64,000 bases of DNA from assembly GCA_002416125.1 (NCBI GenBank), contig DIBU01000018.1, positions 18,498-82,497 on the forward strand. Direction: 5' to 3'. Position 1 is the first letter of the stretch. Every line of letters starts with the position of its first letter. Positions 23,416 to 31,998 of the stretch are shown piece by piece. The position numbers and the translations under genes were made by a program. This DNA comes from Halieaceae bacterium UBA5044. GTDB lineage: Bacteria; Pseudomonadota; Gammaproteobacteria; Pseudomonadales; Halieaceae. Below the pieces are notes generated by a model. That model was not told the DNA's origin. It made no database searches and saw nothing but the letters and a program-made list of their open reading frames with translations.

Positions 23416-24315
23416 CTAGCGGTTCGCGACCCCGTGGGGCACGTGTCCGGTGGCGATATGCGGGCTGGCCAGCTGGCAGTGTGTCTCCTGGTCATCAAAG
23501 AACACATCCGCCTGGTAGGCCCGCAGAAATTCGGTTTTATTCAGGCCGCCCAGGAAAATCGACTCATCAATGCGGATATTCCAGGCGCGCAGGGTACGAA
23601 TCACGCGTTCGTGTGCGGGTGCCGAACGGGCGGTCACCAGTGCCGTACGTATGGGTGCCTCGCTGGCGGGAAACGCCTGCTGCAGCCTGTGCAGGGCCGC
23701 GAGGAAGGGCTGGAATGGACCGCCGCTCAGCGGCGTGCGCGCGGCTGCCCGCTCGCTGGCCGTAAAAGCCTCCAGACCCTGTGACTTATACACCTGCTCA
23801 GCTTCATCGGAGAACACCACCGCATCGCCGTCGAAGGCGAAACGCAACTGGTCGGAACCGGAGTTGCCACTCTTGTTCGAGACCAACGTGGCCGCTGCCA
23901 CGCCGCAGGCCAGTGCGTAGCGGACATCCTCCGCTTCGTTGGATAGAAACAGCTGGCAACCGAAGGCGTTGATGTAGCGCCAGGGGCTTTCGCCACCGCA
24001 GAATGCGGCCCGGGTGATCGGCAGTTCATAGTGCTGGATCGAGTTGAACACGCGCAGGCCGGTATCAGCGCTGTTGCGCGAGAGCAGAACCACCTCGACG
24101 CCGGCGCTGTCACCGAGCAGGGAATTCAGACGCAGCATCTTCTGCACCAGCGGAAATGCCTCGCCAGGCTCCAGGGGCTCCTCTTCATGGGCAATCTGGT
24201 ATTCCGAATAGGCCTTCAGACCCTCCTGTTCGAACACCTGGTGACTGGCACCGAGATCGAACAATGCCCGTGAGGAGATCGCGATAACCAGCTTGTTGGA
24301 CGTGTCTTCAGCCAT
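23416..24315 (-). CDS. 5'-nucleotidase (cytosolic NT5C1-like family)
   Basis: 299-residue protein that fits the bacterial/eukaryotic cytosolic 5'-nucleotidase family, which dephosphorylates nucleoside monophosphates. Visible features are LVIAISSRALFDLG at the N-terminus, VVLLSRNSADTGLRVFNSI, RAAFCGGESPWRYINAF, FAFDGDAVVFSDEAEQVY (a DxDx(T/V)-like acidic site) and ESIFLGGLNKTEFLRAYQAD followed by VFFDDQETHC. It is a HAD-fold enzyme without the N-terminal signal peptide of periplasmic UshA. It lies 69 bases downstream of the AGCS transporter gene. Confidence 0.87.
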   Translation of the reverse strand: MAEDTSNKLVIAISSRALFDLGASHQVFEQEGLKAYSEYQIAHEEEPLEPGEAFPLVQKMLRLNSLLGDSAGVEVVLLSRNSADTGLRVFNSIQHYELPITRAAFCGGESPWRYINAFGCQLFLSNEAEDVRYALACGVAAATLVSNKSGNSGSDQLRFAFDGDAVVFSDEAEQVYKSQGLEAFTASERAAARTPLSGGPFQPFLAALHRLQQAFPASEAPIRTALVTARSAPAHERVIRTLRAWNIRIDESIFLGGLNKTEFLRAYQADVFFDDQETHCQLASPHIATGHVPHGVANR

Positions 24316-24384
24316 ACACGGAGTGTACTCCCAAGCCTGCAGGGCGACCAGCAGGCGCCCGCCGCCACGGCGTCGGGGTCATCA

Positions 24385-25734
24385 TCAGGCCTCGGGAGCG
24401 GGCTGGCCGTCGAAATAGGCCCGGCTGATGCGGAACACCAGCGGTGCCAACAGCAGCAGCGCGATCAGGTTCGGAATGGCCATGAAGGCATTGAGGGTAT
24501 CGGCAATCAGCCAGACCAGTTCCAGGTCAATGAGGGTGCCCACCGGGATGGCCAGCACCCAGAGCAGTCGGAACGGCAGACTCGCTCGAATGCCAAACAG
24601 GAACACAGCGCAACGCTCGCCGTAGAACGACCAGCCGATCATCGTCGTGAAGGCAAACAAACACAGCCCGATCGTGACCACGTACTGGCCCCCCGGCATA
24701 CCCTGCGCGAAGGCCATGGAGGTCAGGCTGGCACCGCTCACCCCGGTGGGCAGCACGTCCATAATCACAATGACCAGTCCCGTCATGGTGCAGACGATCA
24801 GGGTATCGATGAATGTTCCCAGCATGGCGATCATGCCCTGCTGTACCGGCTGGCTGGTTTGCGCGGCGGCGTGGGCGATAGGCGCACTGCCCAAGCCTGC
24901 CTCGTTGGAAAAAATGCCCCGCGCCACGCCAAAACGGATCGCCGCCCACACCGTTGCGCCGGCAAAACCACCGGCAGCCGCGGCGCCGCTGAACGCCGCA
25001 TCCACGATGGTCAGCAGCGCCGCCGGAATCGCCGTGATGTGGGTTACCAGTACCAGGGCGCCCATGATCACGTAGCCCAGCGCCATCATCGGCACCAGCC
25101 AGCTGGCCACCCGTGCGATGCGCTTGACACCCCCGAGAATGACGGCCGCCACCAGCCCCATCAGCACCAAACCCGTTGCCAGCGGCGGTACCGCCATGAA
25201 GTCCTCAAGCACCTGCGCGACCGAATTGGACTGCACCGTATTGGCGATGCCAAAGCCAGCCAGCGTGCCAAAAACGGCGAAGGCCCAGGCCAGCCAGTGC
25301 CAGCGTTTGTGCAGACCGTTGCGGATGTAGTACATGGGGCCGCCACTGTAATTCCCTGCGGCATCCTGCTCCCGAAAGCGCACGGCACAGACCGCCTCGG
25401 CGTATTTGGTGGCCATACCCACCAGCGCAGTGATCCACATCCAGAACAGGGCACCGGGCCCGCCCAGCGCAAGTGCCGTGGCTACCCCGGCGATATTCCC
25501 GGTGCCAATGGTTGCCGACAGCGAGGTCATAAGGGCACTGAACGGAGAGATATCTCCCTGCCCCTGCCCCTCACGGCCGCCGAATAACAGGCGAAAGGCA
25601 CGCGGGATATTGCGTAGCGTGAGAAACCGCAAGCCAATGCTGAGGTACAGCCCGGTCCCCAGCAGGAGCACCAGCATGACCGGACCCCATGCCCAGCCGT
25701 TGAGGGTGATAACAAAATCGCTGAATGCCTGCAT
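24385..25734 (-). CDS. Alanine/glycine:cation symporter family protein (AGCS)
   Basis: 449-residue inner-membrane sodium-coupled amino-acid transporter. The AGCS marks are seen: GTGNIAGVATALALGGPGAL, the charged loop with KYAEAVCAVRFRE, AGNYSGGPMYYIRNGL, FSNEAGLGSAPIAHAAAQT, and TMIGWSFYGERCAVFLFG near the end. Roughly ten or eleven hydrophobic segments are visible. It lies 18 bases after the D-cysteine desulfhydrase-like gene, so the two are probably co-transcribed. Substrates are likely alanine, glycine or a D-amino acid; the last is inference from the neighbour. Confidence 0.92.
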   Translation of the reverse strand: MQAFSDFVITLNGWAWGPVMLVLLLGTGLYLSIGLRFLTLRNIPRAFRLLFGGREGQGQGDISPFSALMTSLSATIGTGNIAGVATALALGGPGALFWMWITALVGMATKYAEAVCAVRFREQDAAGNYSGGPMYYIRNGLHKRWHWLAWAFAVFGTLAGFGIANTVQSNSVAQVLEDFMAVPPLATGLVLMGLVAAVILGGVKRIARVASWLVPMMALGYVIMGALVLVTHITAIPAALLTIVDAAFSGAAAAGGFAGATVWAAIRFGVARGIFSNEAGLGSAPIAHAAAQTSQPVQQGMIAMLGTFIDTLIVCTMTGLVIVIMDVLPTGVSGASLTSMAFAQGMPGGQYVVTIGLCLFAFTTMIGWSFYGERCAVFLFGIRASLPFRLLWVLAIPVGTLIDLELVWLIADTLNAFMAIPNLIALLLLAPLVFRISRAYFDGQPAPEA

Positions 25735-25752
25735 GATGAATGTGGTCCTGGG

Positions 25753-26769
25753 TCAACCGCCCGACACGGCGTGTAAAAATTGGAATTGATCCGCCTGCGG
25801 GAACACGCCAAACACGCCCCCGGAGTGCAGAAAGACCACGTCGCGCGTGCCCTCAAAACGCCCCGCCTGCAACTCCTGCACCAGGCCGTGGAAGGCCTTG
25901 CCCGTATACACGGGGTCCAGCAGCAGGCCCTCCAGTGCGGCCAGCTCGGCGATGAGCTGCAGCACGGCGCTGCTCGCCACGCCATAACCGTCGCCGACAT
26001 AGCCATCGATCACGCGCGCTGTCACGGCAACCTCGGGCTGCCCGGGGAAGCGGCTGCGCCAGTCCGCGACATCCGCGGCAACCTTGCCGAGAAAGTAGGC
26101 CTCGTCATCGCAGACATTGACGCCCCACACCGTGAGGGGCACGCCGTACAATGCGGCTCCCAGTGTGAGGCCCGCCTGGGTGCCCCCGGATCCAGTCGCC
26201 GTAACCAGCTGCGCCGCCTCAATGCCGGCGCTGCGCAGGTCATCATGCAGTTCTTCACACGCGGCCACGTAGCCCCAGATACCGAGCCCGTCGCTGCCCC
26301 CGGTGGGAATCACCAGCGCCTTCCTGCCTTGCTGCGCGTAGTGCGCGCGCCAGCCATCCAGCAGGCCCGGCAACTCGGCCACGTAGCGGCTCTTGGGATA
26401 GCAGCTGATAACCGCGCCGGCCAGTTGACCCAGCAGATAATTGCCCTGGGGTGCCGTGGGGACGTCGCCGCGCAATACCAGGTGTGCACCCAGACCAGCC
26501 TGTGCTGCGGCGAACGCGGTTGCCCGGCAGTGGTTGCTCTGCAGGCCGCCGCAGGTGATAAGCGTGTCGTAGCCCTCGGCGAGCGCATGGGCGACAATGA
26601 ATTCCAGTTTGCGGACCTTGTTGCCGCTGAGCAGGCAACCCGTCAGGTCGTCGCGCTTCACCCACAGCCTGTGTCCGCAACCCCAGCGCTCACTGGCACG
26701 GGGCAGATACTGCAGGGGCGTGGGGCGCTGGGCCAGCGCGACCCGCTGTGGCAGCGCCAGCCGGCTCAT
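25753..26769 (-). CDS. PLP-dependent D-cysteine desulfhydrase / ACC deaminase family enzyme
   Basis: Fold-type II PLP enzyme of 338 residues. The cofactor lysine is Lys51 in LLSGNKVRKLEF, with CGGLQSNHCRATA (Ser78-Asn79) as the substrate-carboxylate loop and TGSGGTQAGL as the phosphate-binding loop. The family splits into D-cysteine desulfhydrase (DcyD) and 1-aminocyclopropane-1-carboxylate deaminase; the two cannot be separated reliably by eye. The start overlaps the yajC stop by one base (TGATG). The AGCS transporter and cysB nearby favour amino-acid or sulfur metabolism, so I lean to D-cysteine desulfhydrase. Confidence 0.85.
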   Translation of the reverse strand: MSRLALPQRVALAQRPTPLQYLPRASERWGCGHRLWVKRDDLTGCLLSGNKVRKLEFIVAHALAEGYDTLITCGGLQSNHCRATAFAAAQAGLGAHLVLRGDVPTAPQGNYLLGQLAGAVISCYPKSRYVAELPGLLDGWRAHYAQQGRKALVIPTGGSDGLGIWGYVAACEELHDDLRSAGIEAAQLVTATGSGGTQAGLTLGAALYGVPLTVWGVNVCDDEAYFLGKVAADVADWRSRFPGQPEVAVTARVIDGYVGDGYGVASSAVLQLIAELAALEGLLLDPVYTGKAFHGLVQELQAGRFEGTRDVVFLHSGGVFGVFPQADQFQFLHAVSGG

Positions 26770-27104
26770 CAGCCGATGGACTTGAGTGTTCCCTTGGGCA
26801 ACACCGCGTGGACGTGTATGCGCTGAAACTTCATGTCCACATTGTTGGCCACGTTCAGCACCACGTAGTTATCGTCCAGGCCGGTTATCCGGCCGAGGAT
26901 GCCGGAACTGGTGACCACTTCGTCGCCCTTGCCCAGCGCCGCCACCATCTGCGCATGCTCTTTCTGGCGCTTGCGCTGCGGGCGGATGGCGATGAAGTAG
27001 AACAGTGCGAAAAGACCCACCAGAAACACGATCTGGAAAATCTCGCCGCCACCCTGGGCGCCACCCTGGGCCTGGGCGTGAGCACTGGCAATGAACAAAC
27101 TCAT
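26769..27104 (-). CDS. yajC: YajC-type Sec translocase accessory protein
   Basis: 111-residue single-span inner-membrane protein of the YajC family, which associates with SecDF. The start at 27104 follows AAGGAG at good spacing. The N-terminus MSLFIASAHAQAQGG precedes one transmembrane segment (about residues 22-42) ending in IRPQRKRQKEH, then the cytoplasmic domain ALGKGDEVVTSSGILGRIT, as in YajC. secD, secF and tgt, its usual neighbours, are not present here. Instead it is translationally coupled to a PLP enzyme, so it may be a relocated or second yajC copy. Confidence 0.9.
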   Translation of the reverse strand: MSLFIASAHAQAQGGAQGGGEIFQIVFLVGLFALFYFIAIRPQRKRQKEHAQMVAALGKGDEVVTSSGILGRITGLDDNYVVLNVANNVDMKFQRIHVHAVLPKGTLKSIG

Positions 27105-27202
27105 GACAACTCCTTGCAGCCTGCGCCAGCCGGCGCGAGCAATAACGGGTGGGAAGGAACAGGCGCCAAATGTACAGCGAAACCCGCGACCCTGCAATCT
27201 GG

Positions 27203-27258
27203 GTAGGTCGGCACGCGTAGGTCGGGCCGCGTAGGTCGAGCCGCGTAGATCGAGCCAC
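27203..27258. repeat. Four tandem copies of a 14-bp GTAGGTCG-type repeat
   Basis: Four exactly 14-base units follow one another: GTAGGTCGGCACGC, GTAGGTCGGGCCGC, GTAGGTCGAGCCGC and GTAGATCGAGCCAC. They lie in the 5' region of yajC (or the 3' region of the exonuclease III gene). Only a few positions vary between units. The GTAGGTCG core resembles dispersed intergenic repeats of gammaproteobacteria, but no stem structure is evident. Confidence 0.75.
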
Positions 27259-27282
27259 GCCCACTGCGCGGCAGGACGTTCC

Positions 27283-28065
27283 TCAGGATTCCAGCTCGAG
27301 GTCATAGACCATGGTCTGCGGCGCATGGTCAGAGAATCGCTGGGCGGTATAGATCTCTGCTGCGCGCACACGCGGCTGTAACCCCGGCGTGATGACATGG
27401 TAATCGAGCCGCCACCCCACGTTGTTCGCCCAGGCCTGCCCGCGGTTGGACCACCAGGTATATTGTTCAGGCTCCTGGTTCACCAGTCGGAAGGCATCAC
27501 AATACCCCAGCTCGTCATACACGCGATCCAGCCAGGCGCGCTCCTCGGGCAGAAACCCGGAGTTTTTCTGGTTCGCTTTCCAGTTCTTCAGGTCGATGGG
27601 CTGATGACAGATGTTCCAGTCGGCACAGATAATAAACTCGCGGCGCTTGCGACGCAGGGCGCGCAGGTGTTCGTAGAATCGCTCCATGAAGTCCAGCTTT
27701 TTCGCCAACGCCGCCTCGCTGCTGGATCCCGAGGGCATGTACAGCGAGATCACGCTCACGGCATCGAAGTCTGCCTGCAGGTAGCGCCCCTCAGTATCCG
27801 CAGAGGACCAGCCGAGTTGTGTCACCACGGCGCGCGGTTTGACCCGCGTATACAGCGCCGTCCCGCTGTAACCCTTGCGCTGTGCGTCGTTGTAAAAACA
27901 GTGGTAGCCGGGCGGGCTGAACACAGGATCCTGCAACTGTTCTTCCTGGGCCTTGGTTTCCTGAATACACACCACGTCCGCGTCCTGCTGCGCCAGCCAG
28001 TCAAAAAAACCCTTGCGCGCGGCCGCGCGAATGCCGTTCGTATTGCAGGTGATAATCGTCGCCAC
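27283..28065 (-). CDS. xthA: Exodeoxyribonuclease III
   Basis: AP endonuclease/3'-5' exonuclease of base-excision repair. I choose the GTG at 28065, preceded by AGGGGGG, giving 260 residues that start with TIITCNTNGIRAAARKGFFD. Catalytic-motif signatures of the EEP fold are present: VVCIQETKAQ (metal ligand Glu36), YSGTALY, ICADWNICHQPIDLKN, RLDYHVITPGL and the C-terminal RFSDHAPQTMVYD. It is divergent from the acyl-CoA ligase gene, with about 200 bases between them. Confidence 0.94.
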   Translation of the reverse strand: MATIITCNTNGIRAAARKGFFDWLAQQDADVVCIQETKAQEEQLQDPVFSPPGYHCFYNDAQRKGYSGTALYTRVKPRAVVTQLGWSSADTEGRYLQADFDAVSVISLYMPSGSSSEAALAKKLDFMERFYEHLRALRRKRREFIICADWNICHQPIDLKNWKANQKNSGFLPEERAWLDRVYDELGYCDAFRLVNQEPEQYTWWSNRGQAWANNVGWRLDYHVITPGLQPRVRAAEIYTAQRFSDHAPQTMVYDLELES

Positions 28066-28269
28066 TGCCCGCCCCCCTGATAAGTCCCGCCCGCGATAAC
28101 CAACGCCGCTCGTCCCGGGCAAAGCCCTGCAGTGTAACGGAATGGACTGTCGCCGTTCAATTCACCACGGGGTCGGCACCGAGACTGCCCCTGCACACAG
28201 CCCTTGTGTATGATGCGAAGCGTCCAATCCTGAATCCGAACAGACGACGACCGGAGAGTATCGACCGCC

Positions 28270-29976
28270 ATGAATGAAGTCGCCGCCCTGAGCGCCAATC
28301 TGCGTGCTGCCACCGAACAACTGACCGCCCCTGGCGCCCCCTTCGAAATGTCCGAGAGGAACGTGAATGGCGTCATGCTGCGCTGCTATATCAATGCGCC
28401 TGTCAACCTGCGCGACGCACTGGACGCAGGCCGCGCGCACGGCGAGAAAACCGCGGTCACCTACGAGGACGAGCGCTACACATTCTCGGATTTTTTCTCG
28501 GCTGCCGATCGGTTTTCCCACTACCTCGTGCACGAGGCAGGCATTCGCAAGGGTGACCGGGTCGCCATCGCAATGCGCAACTACCCGGAGTGGATGTTCG
28601 CCTTCGTCGGCATCCTCGCCACCGGGGCCATCGTAGTCCCCCTGAACAGCTGGGGGCGCGCTGAAGAGCTGGGCTATGCGCTGAAGGATGCCGGGGCACG
28701 TCTCGTGGTGTGTGACGTGGAGCGCTATGGGCTGGTGCAGGACCAGCTCCAGGCTCTGGATTGCCAGGCAGTTGTCGCGCGCAGCGGCGGTGCCGACATA
28801 GCGCCGGCGACATCCTGGGAGGCCACACAATCGGGAAGCGCCCAGCGGCCAGACATCGCACTGAACGGCGACGACCTGGCGATGATCATGTATACCTCGG
28901 GCACGACCGGCAAACCGAAGGGTGCCGCCTCAACCCACGCCGCGATCTGTCAGGCACTGATGAATTTCGAGCTGATGTCCTACGTATCTGCCATGACCAA
29001 TCCCGAGGTCATCGGTAAGATGATGGGCTCGGGCTTTGAGCCCTGCACGCTGCTGGCGGTGCCACTGTTCCACGTGTCCGGCTGCTACGCGATCTTCCTG
29101 CTCAACCTGCGCGGTGGGCGCAAAACCAGCATCCTCTACAAATGGGACCCGGAAGAGGCCCTGAAGGTCATCGAGCGCGAGCGCATTACCGTATTCACCG
29201 GCGTGCCCGCGATGACCATTGCCATGCTCGAATCACCCGCTTTCGAGCGCACCGACACGCGCAGCCTGTTCTCTCTGGGCGCAGGCGGCGCCGCCTGCCC
29301 GCCGCACCTGAAAGACCTGATCTACCGGAAGGTACCGGATGCCTATCCGGGCACCGGTTACGGCATGACGGAAACCAATGCCACCGGCAGCAGCTGCACC
29401 GGCGAGGCCTACCGGCTGCAGCCCACAGCGGCGGGCACCATCTCTCCTATCGTGGACATCCAGAGCGTGGATGCGCAGGGCACGGTGCTTCCGGCGGGCG
29501 AGCGCGGTGAACTCATGGTGCGCAGCCCCACCAATGCGCGGGAATACTGGAATCTTCCGCAAGCGACTGCGGACACGTTCGTCGATGGCTGGGTGCGTAC
29601 TGGCGACATCGGCTATGTGGATGAGTATGGCTTCGTGCACGTGGTCGACAGAATCAAGGATATGGTGATTCGCAACGGCGAGAACATCTACCCGGTTGAG
29701 GTTGAGGGCGTACTCACGGCCCACCCCCAGGTTATCGAAGCCTCTGTTTACGGGCTACCTCACCCCGACCTCGGTGAGGAACTCGCCGCCACCGTGAACG
29801 GCGCAGCCGACCTGCAGATCGAAGACCTGGTGAGCTACCTGCGAGAGCACATGGCGGGCTACAAGATACCCACACAGTGGCAACTGACCCGGCAACCGCT
29901 GGTGCGCAATGCCACAGGCAAACTGTTGAAGCCCGATATCCGCGCCGCGCATCTGGCGCAGTGGCCGCACCGGTAG
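28270..29976 (+). CDS. Acyl-CoA synthetase / class I adenylate-forming enzyme
   Basis: 568-residue AMP-dependent ligase that activates a carboxylic acid as its CoA thioester. The adenylate-forming motifs are MIMYTSGTTGKPKGAASTH (A3), YGMTETNATGSS (A5), GWVRTGDIGYVDEYG (A7), VVDRIKDMVIRNGENIYPVE (A8) and a C-terminal NATGKLLKPDIR with the catalytic lysine (A10). The sequence resembles fatty-acyl/steroid-side-chain or aromatic acid CoA ligases of the FadD group; the substrate cannot be set by eye. It faces the GST/P450 operon, which may process related substrates. Confidence 0.9.
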   Translation: MNEVAALSANLRAATEQLTAPGAPFEMSERNVNGVMLRCYINAPVNLRDALDAGRAHGEKTAVTYEDERYTFSDFFSAADRFSHYLVHEAGIRKGDRVAIAMRNYPEWMFAFVGILATGAIVVPLNSWGRAEELGYALKDAGARLVVCDVERYGLVQDQLQALDCQAVVARSGGADIAPATSWEATQSGSAQRPDIALNGDDLAMIMYTSGTTGKPKGAASTHAAICQALMNFELMSYVSAMTNPEVIGKMMGSGFEPCTLLAVPLFHVSGCYAIFLLNLRGGRKTSILYKWDPEEALKVIERERITVFTGVPAMTIAMLESPAFERTDTRSLFSLGAGGAACPPHLKDLIYRKVPDAYPGTGYGMTETNATGSSCTGEAYRLQPTAAGTISPIVDIQSVDAQGTVLPAGERGELMVRSPTNAREYWNLPQATADTFVDGWVRTGDIGYVDEYGFVHVVDRIKDMVIRNGENIYPVEVEGVLTAHPQVIEASVYGLPHPDLGEELAATVNGAADLQIEDLVSYLREHMAGYKIPTQWQLTRQPLVRNATGKLLKPDIRAAHLAQWPHR

Positions 29977-29989
29977 CGGCGCTGGCACA

Positions 29990-30697
29990 TCAGGTGTTTG
30001 CGTCGCCCGCTCCGGTAACCATGGCGCGCGCATTGCGTGAAAACGCTTCAGCATCCTCGCTTTTCTTCGCGTCCATGAGTTCGGCGATATCGATCGGCAC
30101 CTTTGTGCCGGCTCGCGCCAGAGGGCGCTCGCCAATCACTCCCAGCCACCGTGACAGGTTGTCCAGCCCTTCAATGGAGATGCCCGACCAGCGATGGGTT
30201 CGCACCCAGGCCCAGTTGGCCATGTCGGCAATACTGTAGTCACCGGCGAGAAACTCATGGTCTGCCAGACGCGCATCCATGACTTCGAACAGACGCCGAC
30301 CCTCTGCCTGGTAGCGATCGATGGCGGGCTGTATCTTCTCGGGGAAATAGCGGTAGAACACATTCGCCTGCCCCATCATGGGCCCCACACCCCCCATCTG
30401 GAACATCAGCCACTGAATGACCAGCGAACGACCCTTGCGGTCTGCGGGCAGAAACCTGCCGCACTTCTCTGCCAGGTAAAGCAGAATCGCGCCGGACTCG
30501 AACACCGCGAAGTCGCCTTCATCACGATCCACAATCGCCGGAATACGGCCGTTGGGGCAGATACGCAGGAACGCGGGCTCTTTTTGCTCGCCAGCGCGCA
30601 GGTCAACCGTGTGTACAGTGTAAGGCAGCTGCATCTCTTCCAGCGCAATCGACACCTTGTAGCCATTCGGTGTCGGCGCGGTATACAGATCAATCAT
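29990..30697 (-). CDS. Glutathione S-transferase family protein (first copy)
   Basis: 235-residue cytosolic GST. The start at 30697 is chosen because the thioredoxin-fold begins at once: [20 protein letters not shown], then [11 protein letters not shown] (cis-Pro region) and [19 protein letters not shown]. The pattern is of the YfcG/Ure2p-like GST group. The C-terminal all-helical domain follows, with [17 protein letters not shown]. It is the last gene of the reverse operon headed by the P450 and lies 10 bases after the NTF2-like gene. A glutathione-dependent step on the P450 pathway product is plausible. Confidence 0.9.
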   Translation of the reverse strand: MIDLYTAPTPNGYKVSIALEEMQLPYTVHTVDLRAGEQKEPAFLRICPNGRIPAIVDRDEGDFAVFESGAILLYLAEKCGRFLPADRKGRSLVIQWLMFQMGGVGPMMGQANVFYRYFPEKIQPAIDRYQAEGRRLFEVMDARLADHEFLAGDYSIADMANWAWVRTHRWSGISIEGLDNLSRWLGVIGERPLARAGTKVPIDIAELMDAKKSEDAEAFSRNARAMVTGAGDANT

Positions 30698-30707
30698 GTG
30701 TGCCGCC

Positions 30708-31157
30708 TTACAGCTGCATGAAGTCAGGGGCGTTGAACACCCAGCTCTTTTCCTCGGCGCGTCGACGAATACGCCAGCCCTGTGCGGTGCGCACGTAGTC
30801 GTCAACGTACCAGAGACCCAGAAGGAACACGTGACGACCGCCCTCCGGCAGCGCCATTTCCATGGGGTTGAAGCACATCACACGCCCTGTCGCCGTGTCG
30901 CCATCGACGACAAACTGCAGGTTGGCATTCAGATGCTGGCTGTTGGGGAATACACCATCGGAAACGGCATCCTTGAGGTAGGCGATGGTCTCCTCCAGAT
31001 TGCCGACGGACCCGCCGAAAGCGGAGTAATCCACGTGTGCATCCTCGGTGAATACATTGCGCAGCTCATCAAACGCCTTGCTGTCGATCAGGTGCGAATA
31101 GTGAAAGACAAGATCCTGCAGTTCCAGACGGTCTGACAGTTCCTGTTGTGAAAGCAT
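30708..31157 (-). CDS. NTF2-like/SnoaL-type small enzyme or binding protein
   Basis: 149-residue protein with the nuclear-transport-factor-2 cone fold pattern: helix [19 protein letters not shown], then [24 protein letters not shown]-type helix, strands [15 protein letters not shown] and [20 protein letters not shown]. Tyr19, Asp24 and the His in HLNANL resemble active-site positions of scytalone dehydratase/ketosteroid isomerase-like relatives, but the function is unknown. It sits between two GST genes in the P450 cluster, so it may act on an intermediate of that pathway. Confidence 0.8.
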   Translation of the reverse strand: MLSQQELSDRLELQDLVFHYSHLIDSKAFDELRNVFTEDAHVDYSAFGGSVGNLEETIAYLKDAVSDGVFPNSQHLNANLQFVVDGDTATGRVMCFNPMEMALPEGGRHVFLLGLWYVDDYVRTAQGWRIRRRAEEKSWVFNAPDFMQL

Positions 31158-31221
31158 GGCATTTCTCCCTGTTTGTTATCGAGTTTTGATGCGCCACTGA
31201 GCGCCGCCCTGCCGCTGCTGA

Positions 31222-31986
31222 CTAGAAGTCCAGCGGCAGACGTATATAGTCCTGGTACATGCGCTCGCGATGCGCCAGCAGGCGCGGGGTCAGCCAGCGC
31301 GCAGTCTCTTCCACACCCGATGCGTACATGTCGCGCAGATAATCCGGCATCGGGTTCACCTCCGCCGGCAGCGGCTGCACCATGCCGAGAAAGTTGGCCC
31401 AGTAAAAATCTGCCGCGGTCACCGAGTCGCCAACCAGCCAGTGCTTGCCCGCGGCATCCTGTGCCGCCAAACGCTGGTCCAGGAGGCCCGCAATACCCGC
31501 CATGCGCTGACCGGCCTGCGCGGCGGCCTCCTGACTCCAGCCATACTTGGCCGCCATACGCTGAATCGCCGCCGGCGGCTCGTCCATGGACATGCCGGGC
31601 ACAAACAGCTGCAAGCGGCGCTGCCAGCCAAAGCCGTCCACACCCGCAATCAGAGCCGACAGGCCGAGCACCTCGGCGCGCTGCGCCGGGTCATCAGGGA
31701 GCAGTGCCGGTGTCGGCGCGAGTCGCTCCGCCAGATGCAACAGATCCAGCCAGTGGCAGACCGGCGGCAGATCGTCGTACACCGCAACCGGCGCTGAACT
31801 CTGTCCGGTCCAGGCCACCAGAGCCGGGTTTTCACCTCCAGCCTCCTGCCGCACAGGCAGGTACTTCAGCCCCTTGTAGTCAAACAGGGATTTCGCAGCC
31901 TCACCCCACGGCCCCGGCACACCGGCGGTGAGCACCAGGCGCAGGCCCGGTGCCCGCACCGCCTGTTCGATATCTGCGTAGTCCAT
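31222..31986 (-). CDS. Glutathione S-transferase-like protein (second copy)
   Basis: 254-residue GST-fold protein with a divergent N-terminal thioredoxin domain (LRLVLTAGVPGPWGEAAKSL and APVAVYDDLPPVCHWLDLLH) and a helical C-terminal domain containing KHWLVGDSVTAADFYWAN. The classic cis-proline region is less obvious than in the first copy. It is 12 bases downstream of the amidohydrolase gene and 64 bases upstream of the NTF2-like gene, within the P450 operon. The substrate is unknown. Confidence 0.8.
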   Translation of the reverse strand: MDYADIEQAVRAPGLRLVLTAGVPGPWGEAAKSLFDYKGLKYLPVRQEAGGENPALVAWTGQSSAPVAVYDDLPPVCHWLDLLHLAERLAPTPALLPDDPAQRAEVLGLSALIAGVDGFGWQRRLQLFVPGMSMDEPPAAIQRMAAKYGWSQEAAAQAGQRMAGIAGLLDQRLAAQDAAGKHWLVGDSVTAADFYWANFLGMVQPLPAEVNPMPDYLRDMYASGVEETARWLTPRLLAHRERMYQDYIRLPLDF

Positions 31987-31998
31987 GGACGACTCCTG

